DNA from: JACDBE01 sp963714055
Lineage (GTDB): Bacteria > Actinomycetota > Acidimicrobiia > Spongiisociales > UBA5794
Reading direction: 5' to 3'
Assembly (NCBI GenBank): GCA_963714055.1
Contig: OY970227.1
Location: forward strand, 1,178,001-1,242,000
DNA length: 64,000 nucleotides
Part shown: piece by piece, positions 13,857 to 23,560 of the stretch
Position numbering within the stretch: the stretch's first letter is position 1
How the letters are laid out: each line of letters begins with the position of its first letter
Made by a program: the position numbers and the translations under genes
Notes under the pieces: generated by a model
What the model was told of the DNA's origin: nothing
Database searches by the model: none
What the model saw: only the letters and a program-made list of their open reading frames with translations

Positions 13857-16800
13857 GTGAGAAGGACTGCCGTCCTGTTTGTCGCGCTGGCGACGATGCT
13901 GTCGCCAGGCTTTGCCGCGTCGGCGGCGCCGACCGTCCCGCCCGACTCGCTCGCCGCCATCGCCGGGGCGAAGTCGGCCGCCGTCCACATCGTGCTGCTC
14001 GGCGCCGCCCCAGTGGCCTCCGCCGACGGCATCGGCCCCGCTCCCGGCTCCCGCCTCGACGCCTCGGATCCTGCCGCCGTGGCCTATGCCAGGAGCCTCC
14101 GACGCCGGCAGCTGGGGGTCCTCGAGCGGGCAGGGGTCCCCGAGGAGGCCCTCATCCACCAGTACGCCACGGTCCTCAACGGGTTCGCCGCCAGGCTCAC
14201 TCCCGCGGAGGCTGCGGCGATCAACGCCACCCCGGGGGTGGTCGCCGTCATCCCCGACCAGGTGAGGCGGCCGGTGACCGACTCGACGCCGGGCTACCTC
14301 GAGCTCGACAACGCACAGGGGGCATGGGCCACCGGCTACACCGGCGAGGACGTCGTCATCGGCGTGATCGACACCGGGATCTGGCCGGAGCACCCCAGCT
14401 TCGACCCGGCGGAATTCCGCGGCCGGCCGGCCGGCTTCACCCCGAGCGGGTGCGAGTTCGGCGCCGGGGACTTCAACCCCGACGATGCCGGTTTCGGCTG
14501 CGGCGGCAAGCTGGTGACCGCTCGGGCGTTCGGCGCTGCCCTCCACGGCGGGACCGGAAACGGGTTGGCCGCCGGTGAGTTCCTCTCCGCCCGGGATTCC
14601 GACGGCCACGGCACCCACGTGGCCGCGGTTGCCGCCGGCAACGGTGACGTGCGGGCCACGGTGCTCGGCGCCGAATGGGGCCGGGTATCCGGCATCGCCC
14701 CCCGGGCGCGCCTGGCCGTGTACAAGGCGTGCTGGTCGCTGGAGAGCGGGAGTGCCTGCTCCACCGCCGACCTGGTGGCGGCCATCGATCAGGCGGTGGC
14801 CGACGGGGTCGATGTCATCAACTACTCCGTGGGGTCCGGGTCTTCGGTCTTCGGCGCCGACGAGCTCGCCTTCCTCCACGCCGCCGCCGCCGGCGTCATG
14901 GTGGCCGCCGCCGCCGGGAACGGTGGCCCGGAGGCGTCGACGATCGCCTCCCCGGCGACCGCCCCGTGGGTGACCACGGTGGGCGCCGCCACCCACGGCC
15001 GAGGCTTCCAGGGACTGGTCACGCTGGGCGACGGCACCGAATTGAGCGGGGTGAGCATCGCCGGCGGGACCGACCCGGCGCCGCTGGTCTCCGCCGAGGA
15101 CGCCGGCAACCCGACCTGCGACCCGGCGGTGTCCTTCACGGTCGACGTGTCCGGCGCCGTCGTCGTGTGCACCCGCGGTGGGGGGTTGGCGCGGGTGGAC
15201 AAGAGCCGGGCCGTCGCCGAGCAGGGCGGCGTCGCCGTCGTCCTGGTCAACGCAGGCGACGACGAGTCGCTCGACCCCGACAACCACCACCTGCCGACGG
15301 TCCATCTCCCGGCCGGGGCCGCCGAGGCCATCACCGCCTACCTGAGCGCTGCCGAGGAGGCCGGGGAGACGCCCACCGCCCAGTTGAGCGGTGGCGTGCC
15401 CGTGGCCGGCGACGGCGGCGTGCTCGCCGAGTTCTCCGCCAGGGGCCCCAACAGCCTCAGCCCCGACATCGTCAAGCCCGACCTGGTGGCACCGGGTGTC
15501 GACATCCTGGCCGCATCGAGTCCCGCCCCGCTGGCGGGGCCGGCAGACCAGCTCTTCCGGGCGGTCAGCGGTACGTCGGCCGCCAGCCCGCACGTTGCCG
15601 GGGTGTTCGCCCTGCTCGCCCACGCCCATCCGGACTGGTCCCCGGCGATGGTGAAGTCGGCACTGGTCACCGGGGCGAGACGCGACGTCTACGCCGCCGA
15701 CGGGAGCACGCCGGCCGAGGCGTTCGAGATGGGCTCCGGCTACCTGTGGCCCGGCCCCCAGGTCTACCAGCGGGGAAGCGCCTTCAACCCGGGCCTGGTG
15801 TACGACGCCGGTCCCCTCGACTACACCGCCTTCGCCTGCGGGGCGGGACTGGGTGGCCTGTGGAAGCCGGGAACCTGCGAGGGGCTCGCCGAGCTGGGCT
15901 ATCCAGCGGACGCCAGCAACCTCAACCAGCCGGCCATCGCCGTCGCCGACCTGGCCCGTACCGGGACCGTCACCAGGACCGTGACCTCCGTGTCGGACAA
16001 GACCCGCGCCTTCACCGCCGAGATCCGCCAGCCCCCGGGGTTCACGGTCGAGGTGTCGCCGCAGACCATCGCCCTCGACCCGGGCGAATCCGCCTCGTTC
16101 ACCGTGACCATCACCCGTGACCGCGACGACGTCGGGGTGTGGCGGTACGGCACCCTGACCTGGGGCACGGACGGCTACCGGGTGACGAGCCCGATCGCAG
16201 TGCGCGGCGCCGACTTCTCCGCCACCGAGTCGGTTTCCGGTGTCGGGACCTCCGGCAGCGCCACGCTCGGTGTCGGCTTCGGGTACGACGGGGCCTACCA
16301 AGCCGTGCCGAGCACGCTGGCGGCCCCGGTGACCATCGAGGGATCGGTGACCGACGCCGCCGCCGACGTCAACACGGCGCTGGCGTCCGGCGACGGGGTG
16401 ACGTTGCACACCATCGAGGTCACCGACGCCACCGAGCTGGTACGGGTGGCGCTCGGCGGTGGACAGGGCGATCTCGATCTCTACGTGTTCGACCCCGACG
16501 GTGCCTTCGTCGCCGGCAGCGGGTCGAGCGGGGCTTCCGAGGCGGTTGAGTTCACCCCGCCGATCACCGGCGCCTACACGGTGGCGGTCCACGGCTTCGC
16601 CACCGGTGGCGACACCGTCGAATACGAAGTCACCACCTGGGTGGTCGACGAGGCCCCGGCCGCCGACGAGGCCGCCACGGAAGCCGCCCGGCTCGACGTC
16701 AGCCGGGCACCCGAGGAGGCATCGGCCGACGCCCCCGCCGAGGTGGAGGTGGCGTGGACCGACCTCGCACCGGACACCACCTACCTCGGAGTGGTCACCC

Positions 16801-16913
16801 ACATCGGCCCGGACGGCGTGCTGGGCCGTACCGTGGTCACCGTCGACACCGCGGCCACCTCGGATAGCGGGACCCCGCCGGCGATTCGCACCGCCGACGA
16901 CCGCAGCGGCTGA
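13857..16913 (+). CDS. Secreted subtilisin-like serine protease (S8) with PA and C-terminal beta domains
   Basis: The 1018-aa precursor starts at GTG 13857 with a signal peptide (RRTAVLFVALATMLSPGFAA). An I9-type propeptide follows (QYATVLNGFAARLTPAEAAA). The catalytic triad is Asp172 (VIGVIDTGIWPEHPSF), His251 (DSDGHGTHVAAVAAG) and Ser574 (AVSGTSAASPHVAG). A PA domain lies between His and Ser (about residues 420-505), as in plant-type subtilases. After the protease come an Fn3-like domain (LNQPAIAVADLARTGTVTRT) and a PPC-like beta domain (GDLDLYVFDPDGAFVAGSGS). The frame extends upstream to GTG 13818, but the signal peptide and GGAGG favour 13857. It probably degrades extracellular protein; no cell-wall anchor is seen. 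Confidence 0.92.
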   Translation: MRRTAVLFVALATMLSPGFAASAAPTVPPDSLAAIAGAKSAAVHIVLLGAAPVASADGIGPAPGSRLDASDPAAVAYARSLRRRQLGVLERAGVPEEALIHQYATVLNGFAARLTPAEAAAINATPGVVAVIPDQVRRPVTDSTPGYLELDNAQGAWATGYTGEDVVIGVIDTGIWPEHPSFDPAEFRGRPAGFTPSGCEFGAGDFNPDDAGFGCGGKLVTARAFGAALHGGTGNGLAAGEFLSARDSDGHGTHVAAVAAGNGDVRATVLGAEWGRVSGIAPRARLAVYKACWSLESGSACSTADLVAAIDQAVADGVDVINYSVGSGSSVFGADELAFLHAAAAGVMVAAAAGNGGPEASTIASPATAPWVTTVGAATHGRGFQGLVTLGDGTELSGVSIAGGTDPAPLVSAEDAGNPTCDPAVSFTVDVSGAVVVCTRGGGLARVDKSRAVAEQGGVAVVLVNAGDDESLDPDNHHLPTVHLPAGAAEAITAYLSAAEEAGETPTAQLSGGVPVAGDGGVLAEFSARGPNSLSPDIVKPDLVAPGVDILAASSPAPLAGPADQLFRAVSGTSAASPHVAGVFALLAHAHPDWSPAMVKSALVTGARRDVYAADGSTPAEAFEMGSGYLWPGPQVYQRGSAFNPGLVYDAGPLDYTAFACGAGLGGLWKPGTCEGLAELGYPADASNLNQPAIAVADLARTGTVTRTVTSVSDKTRAFTAEIRQPPGFTVEVSPQTIALDPGESASFTVTITRDRDDVGVWRYGTLTWGTDGYRVTSPIAVRGADFSATESVSGVGTSGSATLGVGFGYDGAYQAVPSTLAAPVTIEGSVTDAAADVNTALASGDGVTLHTIEVTDATELVRVALGGGQGDLDLYVFDPDGAFVAGSGSSGASEAVEFTPPITGAYTVAVHGFATGGDTVEYEVTTWVVDEAPAADEAATEAARLDVSRAPEEASADAPAEVEVAWTDLAPDTTYLGVVTHIGPDGVLGRTVVTVDTAATSDSGTPPAIRTADDRSG

Positions 16914-16961
16914 GCCGGCTTCCGCGCCACCTCCGAGCAGGCAGGCACCGAAGGCGCCGGT

Positions 16962-18041
16962 TCACGCTCTCCGGTGGGCCACCAGCACGCGGAAGTCGCC
17001 GAGGCCCCTGGGGTGGAGCAGGGTGGCGGCGTCGGTGTGCTCGGACCGGACCTGGAGACGCCGCATCGGGTCGCCGCCGGCCGCCAGTTCCCGCTCCTCG
17101 GAGACCAGCCGGTCGATCTCGTCGGCGAGTCCCCAGCGCTCCAGGAACTCGGCCTGGGAGACCAGCCCGACCCTGGCGTGCGCCCGCTCCGCGGCGGCGG
17201 CCGCGGCGGTGAAGTTCACGTCCATGGTGATGTCGGTGGCGCCGGGCTCGAGCAGCGGGTCGGGGCCGAGGTGGTGGCCGCGATAGGTGCGCACCGTCCC
17301 CTCCACCCGGCGCGGCGCCAGCCCGGCGGCGGTGTTCCCGTAGTCGAAGGCCACCAGGGCGCCGCGGCGAAGGCGGCGTAGCACGCCGGTGACCCAGCGG
17401 GACGCCTCCAGCTGCACCTCGACGATCCCGCCTTCGGGGACCGGGCCGGCGAACCGGTCGGCCCAGGTCACGACCTCGGGGCGGGGGTGGGCGGCCACCA
17501 GGGCGAGCGCCCCGTCGACCAGCCCGACGTGGCGCTCCTCCCAGCCGTCGCCGGAGCGGGCCGCCAGCGCCGCCGGCAGGTTGTCGAGCAGCTCGTTGGC
17601 GACGACGACCGCACTCCTCCCACCTGCCATGGGCACCTCGTCCATGTGCTGGTGAACGGTCAACCCCGGGATCGCCCGCAGTGAGTGCCGCGCCGCCGGC
17701 GACACCTCGACTGCGTGGGCATCGACCGGGACCTCGAGGTCCGACAGGGTGGCCAGCAGGGGGCGGAGCAGCGAACCGGACCCGGCCCCGGCGTCGACCA
17801 CGGTGACCGGGTGGCGCCGGTCACCGGCCACGCCGGCCACGAACCGGGCGACGATCCTCCCGAACCAGGGGCTGACCTCGGGCGAGGTGAGGAAGTCGCC
17901 GCCGGCCACCGACCGCAGCGGGCCGGTGGCGAAGTAGCCGTGCTCGACGTCGTACAGGGAGATGCGCATGAACTCGTCGAACGGGATCGGCCCGGTGGCG
18001 ACGATGCGGGCGGACAGGGCGGCGACGAGCGGGGCGCTCAT
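16962..18041 (-). CDS. NDUFAF7/MidA-type SAM-dependent methyltransferase
   Basis: The 359-aa protein opens with the family signature ATGPIPFDEFMRISLYDVEH and GYFATGPLRSVAGGDFLTSP. The SAM-binding motif is VTVVDAGAGSGSLLRPLLA near residue 95, followed by GGRSAVVVANELLDNLPAAL. In mitochondria NDUFAF7 dimethylates an arginine of the NuoD homologue during complex I assembly. The gene lies 25 bp after the nuoN stop of complex I operon 1, same strand, so the association with complex I is visible here too. The ATG at 18041 or GTG at 18044 is the start. Its target being NuoD is inferred from the family. Confidence 0.85.
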   Translation of the reverse strand: MSAPLVAALSARIVATGPIPFDEFMRISLYDVEHGYFATGPLRSVAGGDFLTSPEVSPWFGRIVARFVAGVAGDRRHPVTVVDAGAGSGSLLRPLLATLSDLEVPVDAHAVEVSPAARHSLRAIPGLTVHQHMDEVPMAGGRSAVVVANELLDNLPAALAARSGDGWEERHVGLVDGALALVAAHPRPEVVTWADRFAGPVPEGGIVEVQLEASRWVTGVLRRLRRGALVAFDYGNTAAGLAPRRVEGTVRTYRGHHLGPDPLLEPGATDITMDVNFTAAAAAAERAHARVGLVSQAEFLERWGLADEIDRLVSEERELAAGGDPMRRLQVRSEHTDAATLLHPRGLGDFRVLVAHRRA

Positions 18042-18066
18042 CACCGTGTCACCGGCATCGGCCCGA

Positions 18067-19587
18067 TCAGGGAGCGGCGGCGATGGTGCTCGCCAGCTCC
18101 CCGATGGCGGCGGCCACCGGGGGATAGAACCCGATGAGCACGACGCCCACCGCGGTCAGGGCGAGGGCGAACCGCAGCGGGGGCGCCACCGAGATACCCA
18201 CCCGGCGGTACTCGCCGGCGGGGATGTGGGTCGGCACCGGGTCGAACCAGGCCGCCTTGATCACCTTGGCGTAGTAGTAGAACGCCACCACCGAGTTGAC
18301 CGCGGCGATCACCGCCAGCGTCGTCGCCCAGCCGGAGTCGACCCCCATCACCGAGGTGAACATCACCAGCTTGGCGAACCACCCGGCGAGCGGCGGGATC
18401 CCGGCCAGCGAGGCGAAGAACAATGCGAGCAGCGCAGCGAGCCCGGGGGCGTAGGTGCCCAGCCCGGCCCAGTCGGCGATGGCGGTGCTCTTCAATCTGT
18501 TGGCGCCGGCGATGACGACGGCGAAGGCCCCGAGGTTCATCACGGCATAGATCACCAGGTAGGTGACCGTGGCGAAGAAGGCGGTCTGCAGCTGGTCGAG
18601 GCTGACGTCGGCGGCGACGGCGGCGCCGAACGGGACCAGGATGAACCCGCCCTGGGCGATCGACGAGTAGCCGAGAAGACGGACGATGTCGTCCTGGCGC
18701 AAGGCGATCAGGTTGCCGGCGGTCATCGACACCGCCGCCAGGATCCACAGCATCGGGCCCCAGATATCGCGCAGGTGCACGAACGCCAGGTAGCACATCG
18801 CCAGGAGGCCGACGAAGCCGGCGGTCTTCGACACCACCGACAGGTAGGCGGTCACCGGGATCGGGGCCCCCTGGTACGTGTCCGGTGTCCAGTAGTGGAA
18901 CGGCACCGCCGACACCTTGAAGGCGAAGCCGAGCAGGGTGAGGATCACCCCGACGGTGAGCAGCGGGCTGCTGGCGATCCCCTCGGTTGCCTGGCGGATC
19001 CCGGCGAAGGTCAGCTGACCGGTGAAGCCGTACACCAGGGTCATGCCGAACAGCATGAGGGCGGCGGACAGCACGCCGATGATGAAGTACTTGAGCGCCG
19101 CCTCGTTGGAGCGAGGGTCCCCCTTGCGCCACCCGGCCATGAGGAACGTCGGCCCGGTGACCAGCTCGAGCCCGACGAAGAGGGTCACCAGGTCGCGGCT
19201 CGACGCCATCACCACCGCCCCCAGCGCCGAGCACAGCATGAGGAAGTAGAACTCGCCCTGCCAGTAACGCTCCTGCTCCAGGTAGCCGACCGACAGCAGG
19301 ACGGCGACGAAGGTGGCCGCCAGGAACACCCCCTTGAGGACCAGGGCGAAGGTGTCGACGGCGTACGAGTCGCCCAGCATCAGCCGGTCGCCGGTCGAGG
19401 TGCAGAAGTCGAGCGACTCGCAGAAGCCGAGGGTGAGCACCGGCACGAAGGCGAGGAACAGGCCGATCAGCGCCACGACGGCGGTCCAGTACTTGGGGAA
19501 GGACAGCAGGTCGACCACCAGCACCGCCACCAGGGCTGAGGCGAGGACGATCTCCGGGAGGAGGGCGTGGTAGTCGAGCGCGGGCAC
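18067..19587 (-). CDS. nuoN: Complex I subunit N (operon 1), proton-pumping
   Basis: The 506-aa antiporter-like membrane subunit starts at GTG 19587 (PALDYHALLPEIVLASALVA), 2 bp after the nuoM stop. Typical NuoN segments include KYFIIGVLSAALMLFGMTLV, KVSAVPFHYWTPDTYQGAP with the key Lys/His region, and IALRQDDIVRLLGYSSIAQ. The upstream open frame that would fuse it to nuoL/nuoM sequence is an artefact of high GC. The nuoN copy in operon 2 is diverged, so the two operons are not a recent duplication. Confidence 0.95.
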   Translation of the reverse strand: MPALDYHALLPEIVLASALVAVLVVDLLSFPKYWTAVVALIGLFLAFVPVLTLGFCESLDFCTSTGDRLMLGDSYAVDTFALVLKGVFLAATFVAVLLSVGYLEQERYWQGEFYFLMLCSALGAVVMASSRDLVTLFVGLELVTGPTFLMAGWRKGDPRSNEAALKYFIIGVLSAALMLFGMTLVYGFTGQLTFAGIRQATEGIASSPLLTVGVILTLLGFAFKVSAVPFHYWTPDTYQGAPIPVTAYLSVVSKTAGFVGLLAMCYLAFVHLRDIWGPMLWILAAVSMTAGNLIALRQDDIVRLLGYSSIAQGGFILVPFGAAVAADVSLDQLQTAFFATVTYLVIYAVMNLGAFAVVIAGANRLKSTAIADWAGLGTYAPGLAALLALFFASLAGIPPLAGWFAKLVMFTSVMGVDSGWATTLAVIAAVNSVVAFYYYAKVIKAAWFDPVPTHIPAGEYRRVGISVAPPLRFALALTAVGVVLIGFYPPVAAAIGELASTIAAAP

Positions 19588-19589
19588 GG

Positions 19590-21161
19590 TCAGCCCCCGA
19601 ACACCGACTGCACCATGGCGGCCACCGCGTCGTTGGTGGCGCCGAACACCACGTTGGGGAACACCCCGATGGCGATGATGGTGACCACCAGCGGGACCCA
19701 CGCCGCCATCTCCCAACGGTCCACGTCGTGGAAGTCGTGACCTTCCCACTCGGCGCCGGGCTCGCCGAAGTTGACCTTCTGCAACATCCACAGGAAGTAG
19801 CCGGCGGCGAGCACGGTGCCGATGGCGCCGACCACCATCAGGGTGCGGAACAGCGACGTGCTCAACCCTTCCAGCGGGTTGAACGATGCCAGCAGCGACA
19901 TGAACTCGCCCCAGAACCCGGCGAGCCCGGGCAGGCCGAGGGAGGCCATGCAGGTGAACCCGAGAATGGCCCCCATGATCGGCATCAGCTTCTGGTTGCC
20001 GCCGAGGCGGGCCATCTCCCTGGTGTGGTAGCGGTGTGACATCGACCCGGCCAGGAAGAAGAGCAGCCCGGTGATGACCCCGTGGGCCACCATCCCGATG
20101 ATGGCGGCGTTGATCCCGATGTCGGTGAGGGTGGCGATGCCGAGCATCACGAACCCCATGTGGCCTACCGACGAGAAGGCGATGAGCCGTTTCATGTCGG
20201 TCTGGGCGAGACAGGCCAGCGATGCGTAGATGATCCCGATCACCGCCAGGATCCCGATGAGCGGCGCCCAGTCCCGGGCCTCTGCCGGGAGGATGGGCAG
20301 CGAGATGCGCACGAACCCGTAGGTGCCCAGCTTCAGCAGGATGGCCGCCAGCAGCACCGAACCGACGGTGGGGGCGGCGGTGTGGGCGTCGGGGAGCCAG
20401 GTGTGCAGCGGGAACATCGGCACCTTCACGGCGAACCCCAGGAACAGGGCGGCGAACACCCAGAAGGCGAAGGTGCCGGTGAAGAGGCCGCTGCGAGCGG
20501 TGAGCTCGACGATGTCGAAGGTGCGCTCCTCGCCGCCGTCCCCCGAGCGGAAGTACAGCACCAGGAAACCGAGCAGCATCAGCGCCGACCCGAAGAAGGT
20601 GAACAGGAAGAACTTGATGGCGGCGTACAGCCGCATCTCGGTCACCCGCCGGAACACCGGGAGGGTCACCGGGTTGCGGTCGCCCCAGATGCCGATCATG
20701 AAGTACATGGGCAGGAGGACCACCTCGAAGAACACGAAGAAGAGGATGAGGTCGAGCGCCACGAAGGTCCCCGTCATCCCGGTGGCGAGCACCAGGATCA
20801 GGATGAGGAACGCCTTGGGGTTGTGCGGGTCGGGCCAGTGCTCCCACGAGTACACGATGGCGAGGACCGTGATGAACGTGGACAGCACCAGGAGCGGCAA
20901 GCTGATCCCGTCGACCCCGATGTGGTAGTTGGAGTTGATCACCTCGATCCACTCGAGGTCGGTGCCGAACTGATACTGGGCGGCGTTGGAGAAGTCGAAG
21001 GCGAAGATGAGCGCCACCGAGAGCAGGAACGAGGCACCGGCGAAGGCCAGCGCCACCACCTTGTGGAGTTGCTCGTTGGCCCTGGGGACCGCCAGCAGCA
21101 CCCCGGCCCCCACCATCGGTAGGAAGACCACGGCGCTGAGACCCCATCCGTTCTCCAACAT
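19590..21161 (-). CDS. nuoM: Complex I subunit M (operon 1), proton-pumping
   Basis: The 523-aa protein begins MLENGWGLSAVVFLPMVGAG. It contains the family-typical WEHWPDPHNPKAF loop, FFVFFEVVLLPMYFMIGIWG with the conserved Glu of the fifth helix, AVKVPMFPLHTWLPDAHTAA, and DMKRLIAFSSVGHMGFVMLG. Fourteen helices are expected. It starts 9 bp after the nuoL stop. The last residues (NDAVAAMVQSVFGG) precede nuoN by 2 bp. Confidence 0.96.
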   Translation of the reverse strand: MLENGWGLSAVVFLPMVGAGVLLAVPRANEQLHKVVALAFAGASFLLSVALIFAFDFSNAAQYQFGTDLEWIEVINSNYHIGVDGISLPLLVLSTFITVLAIVYSWEHWPDPHNPKAFLILILVLATGMTGTFVALDLILFFVFFEVVLLPMYFMIGIWGDRNPVTLPVFRRVTEMRLYAAIKFFLFTFFGSALMLLGFLVLYFRSGDGGEERTFDIVELTARSGLFTGTFAFWVFAALFLGFAVKVPMFPLHTWLPDAHTAAPTVGSVLLAAILLKLGTYGFVRISLPILPAEARDWAPLIGILAVIGIIYASLACLAQTDMKRLIAFSSVGHMGFVMLGIATLTDIGINAAIIGMVAHGVITGLLFFLAGSMSHRYHTREMARLGGNQKLMPIMGAILGFTCMASLGLPGLAGFWGEFMSLLASFNPLEGLSTSLFRTLMVVGAIGTVLAAGYFLWMLQKVNFGEPGAEWEGHDFHDVDRWEMAAWVPLVVTIIAIGVFPNVVFGATNDAVAAMVQSVFGG

Positions 21162-21170
21162 GCGTCCCTC

Positions 21171-23258
21171 CTATAGGAAGATGACGAACCCCGCTACCAG
21201 GACAACCGTCCCGGCGACCGCCCCGACGGCGTACTGCTGGACCAACCCGGTCTGGGTCCGCCGCAACAACCCTCCGCTCGCCCCGGTGACCGCCCCGGCG
21301 GCGTTGATCGCCCCGTCGACCCCCTCCTGGTCGAAGGCGTAGACATAGCGGCCCGCCCACCGGGCGGCGATGCCGGCACCGTTGATCACGAAGTCGATGA
21401 CGTGCCCGTTGAACCAGTCCACGGCGGCGGCCACCGGCCCCCTCACGGGACGGATGATGCCGTCCATGTAGAAGTCGTCGATGTAGTACCGGTTCGCCAG
21501 CAACGGGTAGAGCACGGGGACGTTGAAACGGTCGCGTTCGAGTTGGGTGTCGCGGTCCGGGTACCAGATCCGGTAGCCGAGGAAGATCCCGGTCAGCCCG
21601 GCCGCCGAGCCGAGGATCACCGCCACCCAGTCGAACCCGGTGGCGTGGTGCTCCACCACCGGGTTGAACCTGGCGCCGACCAGGTCGGTGAAGAGCTCGG
21701 TGATCCCGGGGATGTTGATCCACCCGGCCACGATCGAGAACCCGGCAAGCGCCGCCAGCGGCAACCACATGATCCGCGGCGACTCGTGGGGATGGGCGTG
21801 GCCCCGGTAGGTGCCGAAGAACGTGAGGAACACGGCCCTGGCCATGTAGAGGGCGGTGATGAAGGCGCCGAGCACCGCGAGCACGAAGACGACGTTGGCC
21901 AGGGCGGCGCCGCCTTGGGCCGCGGTGAGCCCGGACTCTGCCGAACCTGCGTAGCGGAACGACGCCAGGATCTCGTCCTTGGCGAAGAACCCGGCGAGGG
22001 GGAAGATCCCGATGAGCGCCAGCGACCCGACGATGAACGTGCGGAACGTCCACGGCATGTCCTTGCGCAGACCGCCCATGTCGGACATGTTGTTGGAGTG
22101 GACAGAGTGGATCACCGACCCGGCGCCCAGGAAGAGCAGGGCCTTGAAGAAGGCGTGGGTGAACAGGAGGAACAGCCCGGCGGTGTAGGCGCCTGCCCCC
22201 ATCGCCGCCGTCATGTAGCCGAGTTGGGCGAGCGTCGAGTAGGCAAGCACCCGTTTGATGTCGTCCTGGACGAGGGCGATGAGCCCGGTGAGGAACAGGG
22301 TGAGCGCCCCGATGGTCAGGATGACCCAGCGCACGTCCTCGGCCATCCCCTCAGTGGCATAGAGGGGGTAGACCCGGCCCACCAGATAGACCCCTGCGGT
22401 GACCATGGTGGCGGCGTGCATCAGGGCCGACACCGGGGTGGGGCCGGCCATGGCGTCGGGCAGCCAGACGTGGAGCGGGAACTGGGCGGACTTCCCCATG
22501 GCGCCGATGAAGATCGCCAGCCCCGCCCAGAAGGCGTATCGGGCCAGGGTTGGAGCGCCGTCTTCCACCCCATGGAGGATGTCGGTGAAGCGGAAGGACC
22601 CGACCGACACCGAAAGGATGATGGCGCCGATGAACAACCCGACGTCGGCCACCTTGTTGGTGAGAAAAGCCTTGATCGCCGCCGACGAGTTCTCGTGCTC
22701 CTCCCAGTAGTGGCCGATGAGCAGCCAGGACGAGACCCCGACCAGCTCCCAGCCCACGATGAGCTGGATGAGGTTGGGGGCCGACACCAGGACCAGCATC
22801 CCCCCGGCGAACAGCGTGAAGGAGGCGAAGAACCAGGTGAACCGGACGTCCCCCTCCATGTACCCCTTGGCGTAGAGAAACACGAGGAAGCCCACCACCC
22901 CGACCAGGAAGTACATCATCGTGGACAGCCCGTCGACCATCCATCCCCACTCGATGGCGAACGACCCGATGCGGGCGATCTCCACCGCCCCCTCGTACCC
23001 GATCGGCTCGACGACCTGGCTGACGAGCAGCGCCGTGCCGTAGAGCGCCTCGAAGGCCATCACCCCGATGGCAACCTCCCACCCCTTGTACGGAAACCGC
23101 TTCCCGAACAGGGCGATGACGAAGGCGGCCACCATCGGGACCAGCGGGATGAGCCAGGCGCCGGCGGCGAGCCACCCGCCGGTGGACAGCTCCACCGCGT
23201 GGGCCTCCTCGGCCGCCAGGGCCACCGAGCCGGCCAGGGGGGCGAGCAGCACGTTCAC
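21171..23258 (-). CDS. nuoL: Complex I subunit L (operon 1), proton-pumping
   Basis: The 695-aa subunit starts at GTG 23258, overlapping nuoK by the 4-bp GTGA. Family segments include VGWELVGVSSWLLIGHYWEE, FLTNKVADVGLFIGAIILSV, QFPLHVWLPDAMAGPTPVSA and THAFFKALLFLGAGSVIHSV. The long C-terminal segment after residue ~540 should form the lateral helix running along NuoM and NuoN. It is about 65 residues longer than NuoL of operon 2 (631 aa). Confidence 0.96.
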   Translation of the reverse strand: MNVLLAPLAGSVALAAEEAHAVELSTGGWLAAGAWLIPLVPMVAAFVIALFGKRFPYKGWEVAIGVMAFEALYGTALLVSQVVEPIGYEGAVEIARIGSFAIEWGWMVDGLSTMMYFLVGVVGFLVFLYAKGYMEGDVRFTWFFASFTLFAGGMLVLVSAPNLIQLIVGWELVGVSSWLLIGHYWEEHENSSAAIKAFLTNKVADVGLFIGAIILSVSVGSFRFTDILHGVEDGAPTLARYAFWAGLAIFIGAMGKSAQFPLHVWLPDAMAGPTPVSALMHAATMVTAGVYLVGRVYPLYATEGMAEDVRWVILTIGALTLFLTGLIALVQDDIKRVLAYSTLAQLGYMTAAMGAGAYTAGLFLLFTHAFFKALLFLGAGSVIHSVHSNNMSDMGGLRKDMPWTFRTFIVGSLALIGIFPLAGFFAKDEILASFRYAGSAESGLTAAQGGAALANVVFVLAVLGAFITALYMARAVFLTFFGTYRGHAHPHESPRIMWLPLAALAGFSIVAGWINIPGITELFTDLVGARFNPVVEHHATGFDWVAVILGSAAGLTGIFLGYRIWYPDRDTQLERDRFNVPVLYPLLANRYYIDDFYMDGIIRPVRGPVAAAVDWFNGHVIDFVINGAGIAARWAGRYVYAFDQEGVDGAINAAGAVTGASGGLLRRTQTGLVQQYAVGAVAGTVVLVAGFVIFL

Positions 23259-23560
23259 AGCTTCAGCAGGTCCAGGTCGTCGACGTTGGCGGTGCGGCGG
23301 TTGCGGAAGATCAGCAGGACGATGGCCAGCCCGATCCCGACCTCGGCGGCGCTGACGGCGATGGTGAACAGGGCGAACACCTGGCCGCCGGCGACCACGT
23401 CGCCGAGCTGCCGGTCGAAGGCCACCAGGTTGAGGCTGACCGCCGCCAGCATCAGCTCCACCGACAGGAGTACCAGCACGGCGTTGCGGCGGGTGAGCAC
23501 CCCGTAGACGCCGATCGAGAACAGGGCGGCGCCGACCAGCACGAACTGAGTGAGGGTCAC
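23255..23560 (-). CDS. nuoK: Complex I subunit K (operon 1)
   Basis: The 101-aa protein has three membrane helices. It starts at GTG 23560 (TLTQFVLVGAALFSIGVYGV). The conserved Glu pair of the proton channel is visible in LLSVELMLAAVSLNLVAF and SAAEVGIGLAIVLLIFRNRR. It overlaps nuoJ and nuoL by 4 bp each, indicating translational coupling. Confidence 0.96.
   Translation of the reverse strand: MTLTQFVLVGAALFSIGVYGVLTRRNAVLVLLSVELMLAAVSLNLVAFDRQLGDVVAGGQVFALFTIAVSAAEVGIGLAIVLLIFRNRRTANVDDLDLLKL

Noticed and set aside
13749..16802. Long minus-strand ORF of about 1000 codons opposite the subtilase
   Set aside because: Gly/Arg/His-rich shadow of the subtilase gene, with no domain. The plus frame has signal peptide, propeptide and catalytic triad.
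16914..16961. Terminator between the subtilase and the methyltransferase
   Set aside because: Some GGCGCC-type complementarity, but no convincing stem with T-run in either direction.
18067..22053. Open frame of about 1330 codons that would fuse nuoN to sequence opposite in frame to nuoM/nuoL
   Set aside because: Only the last 506 codons encode a protein (NuoN). The rest is Arg/His-rich out-of-frame translation of nuoM and nuoL.
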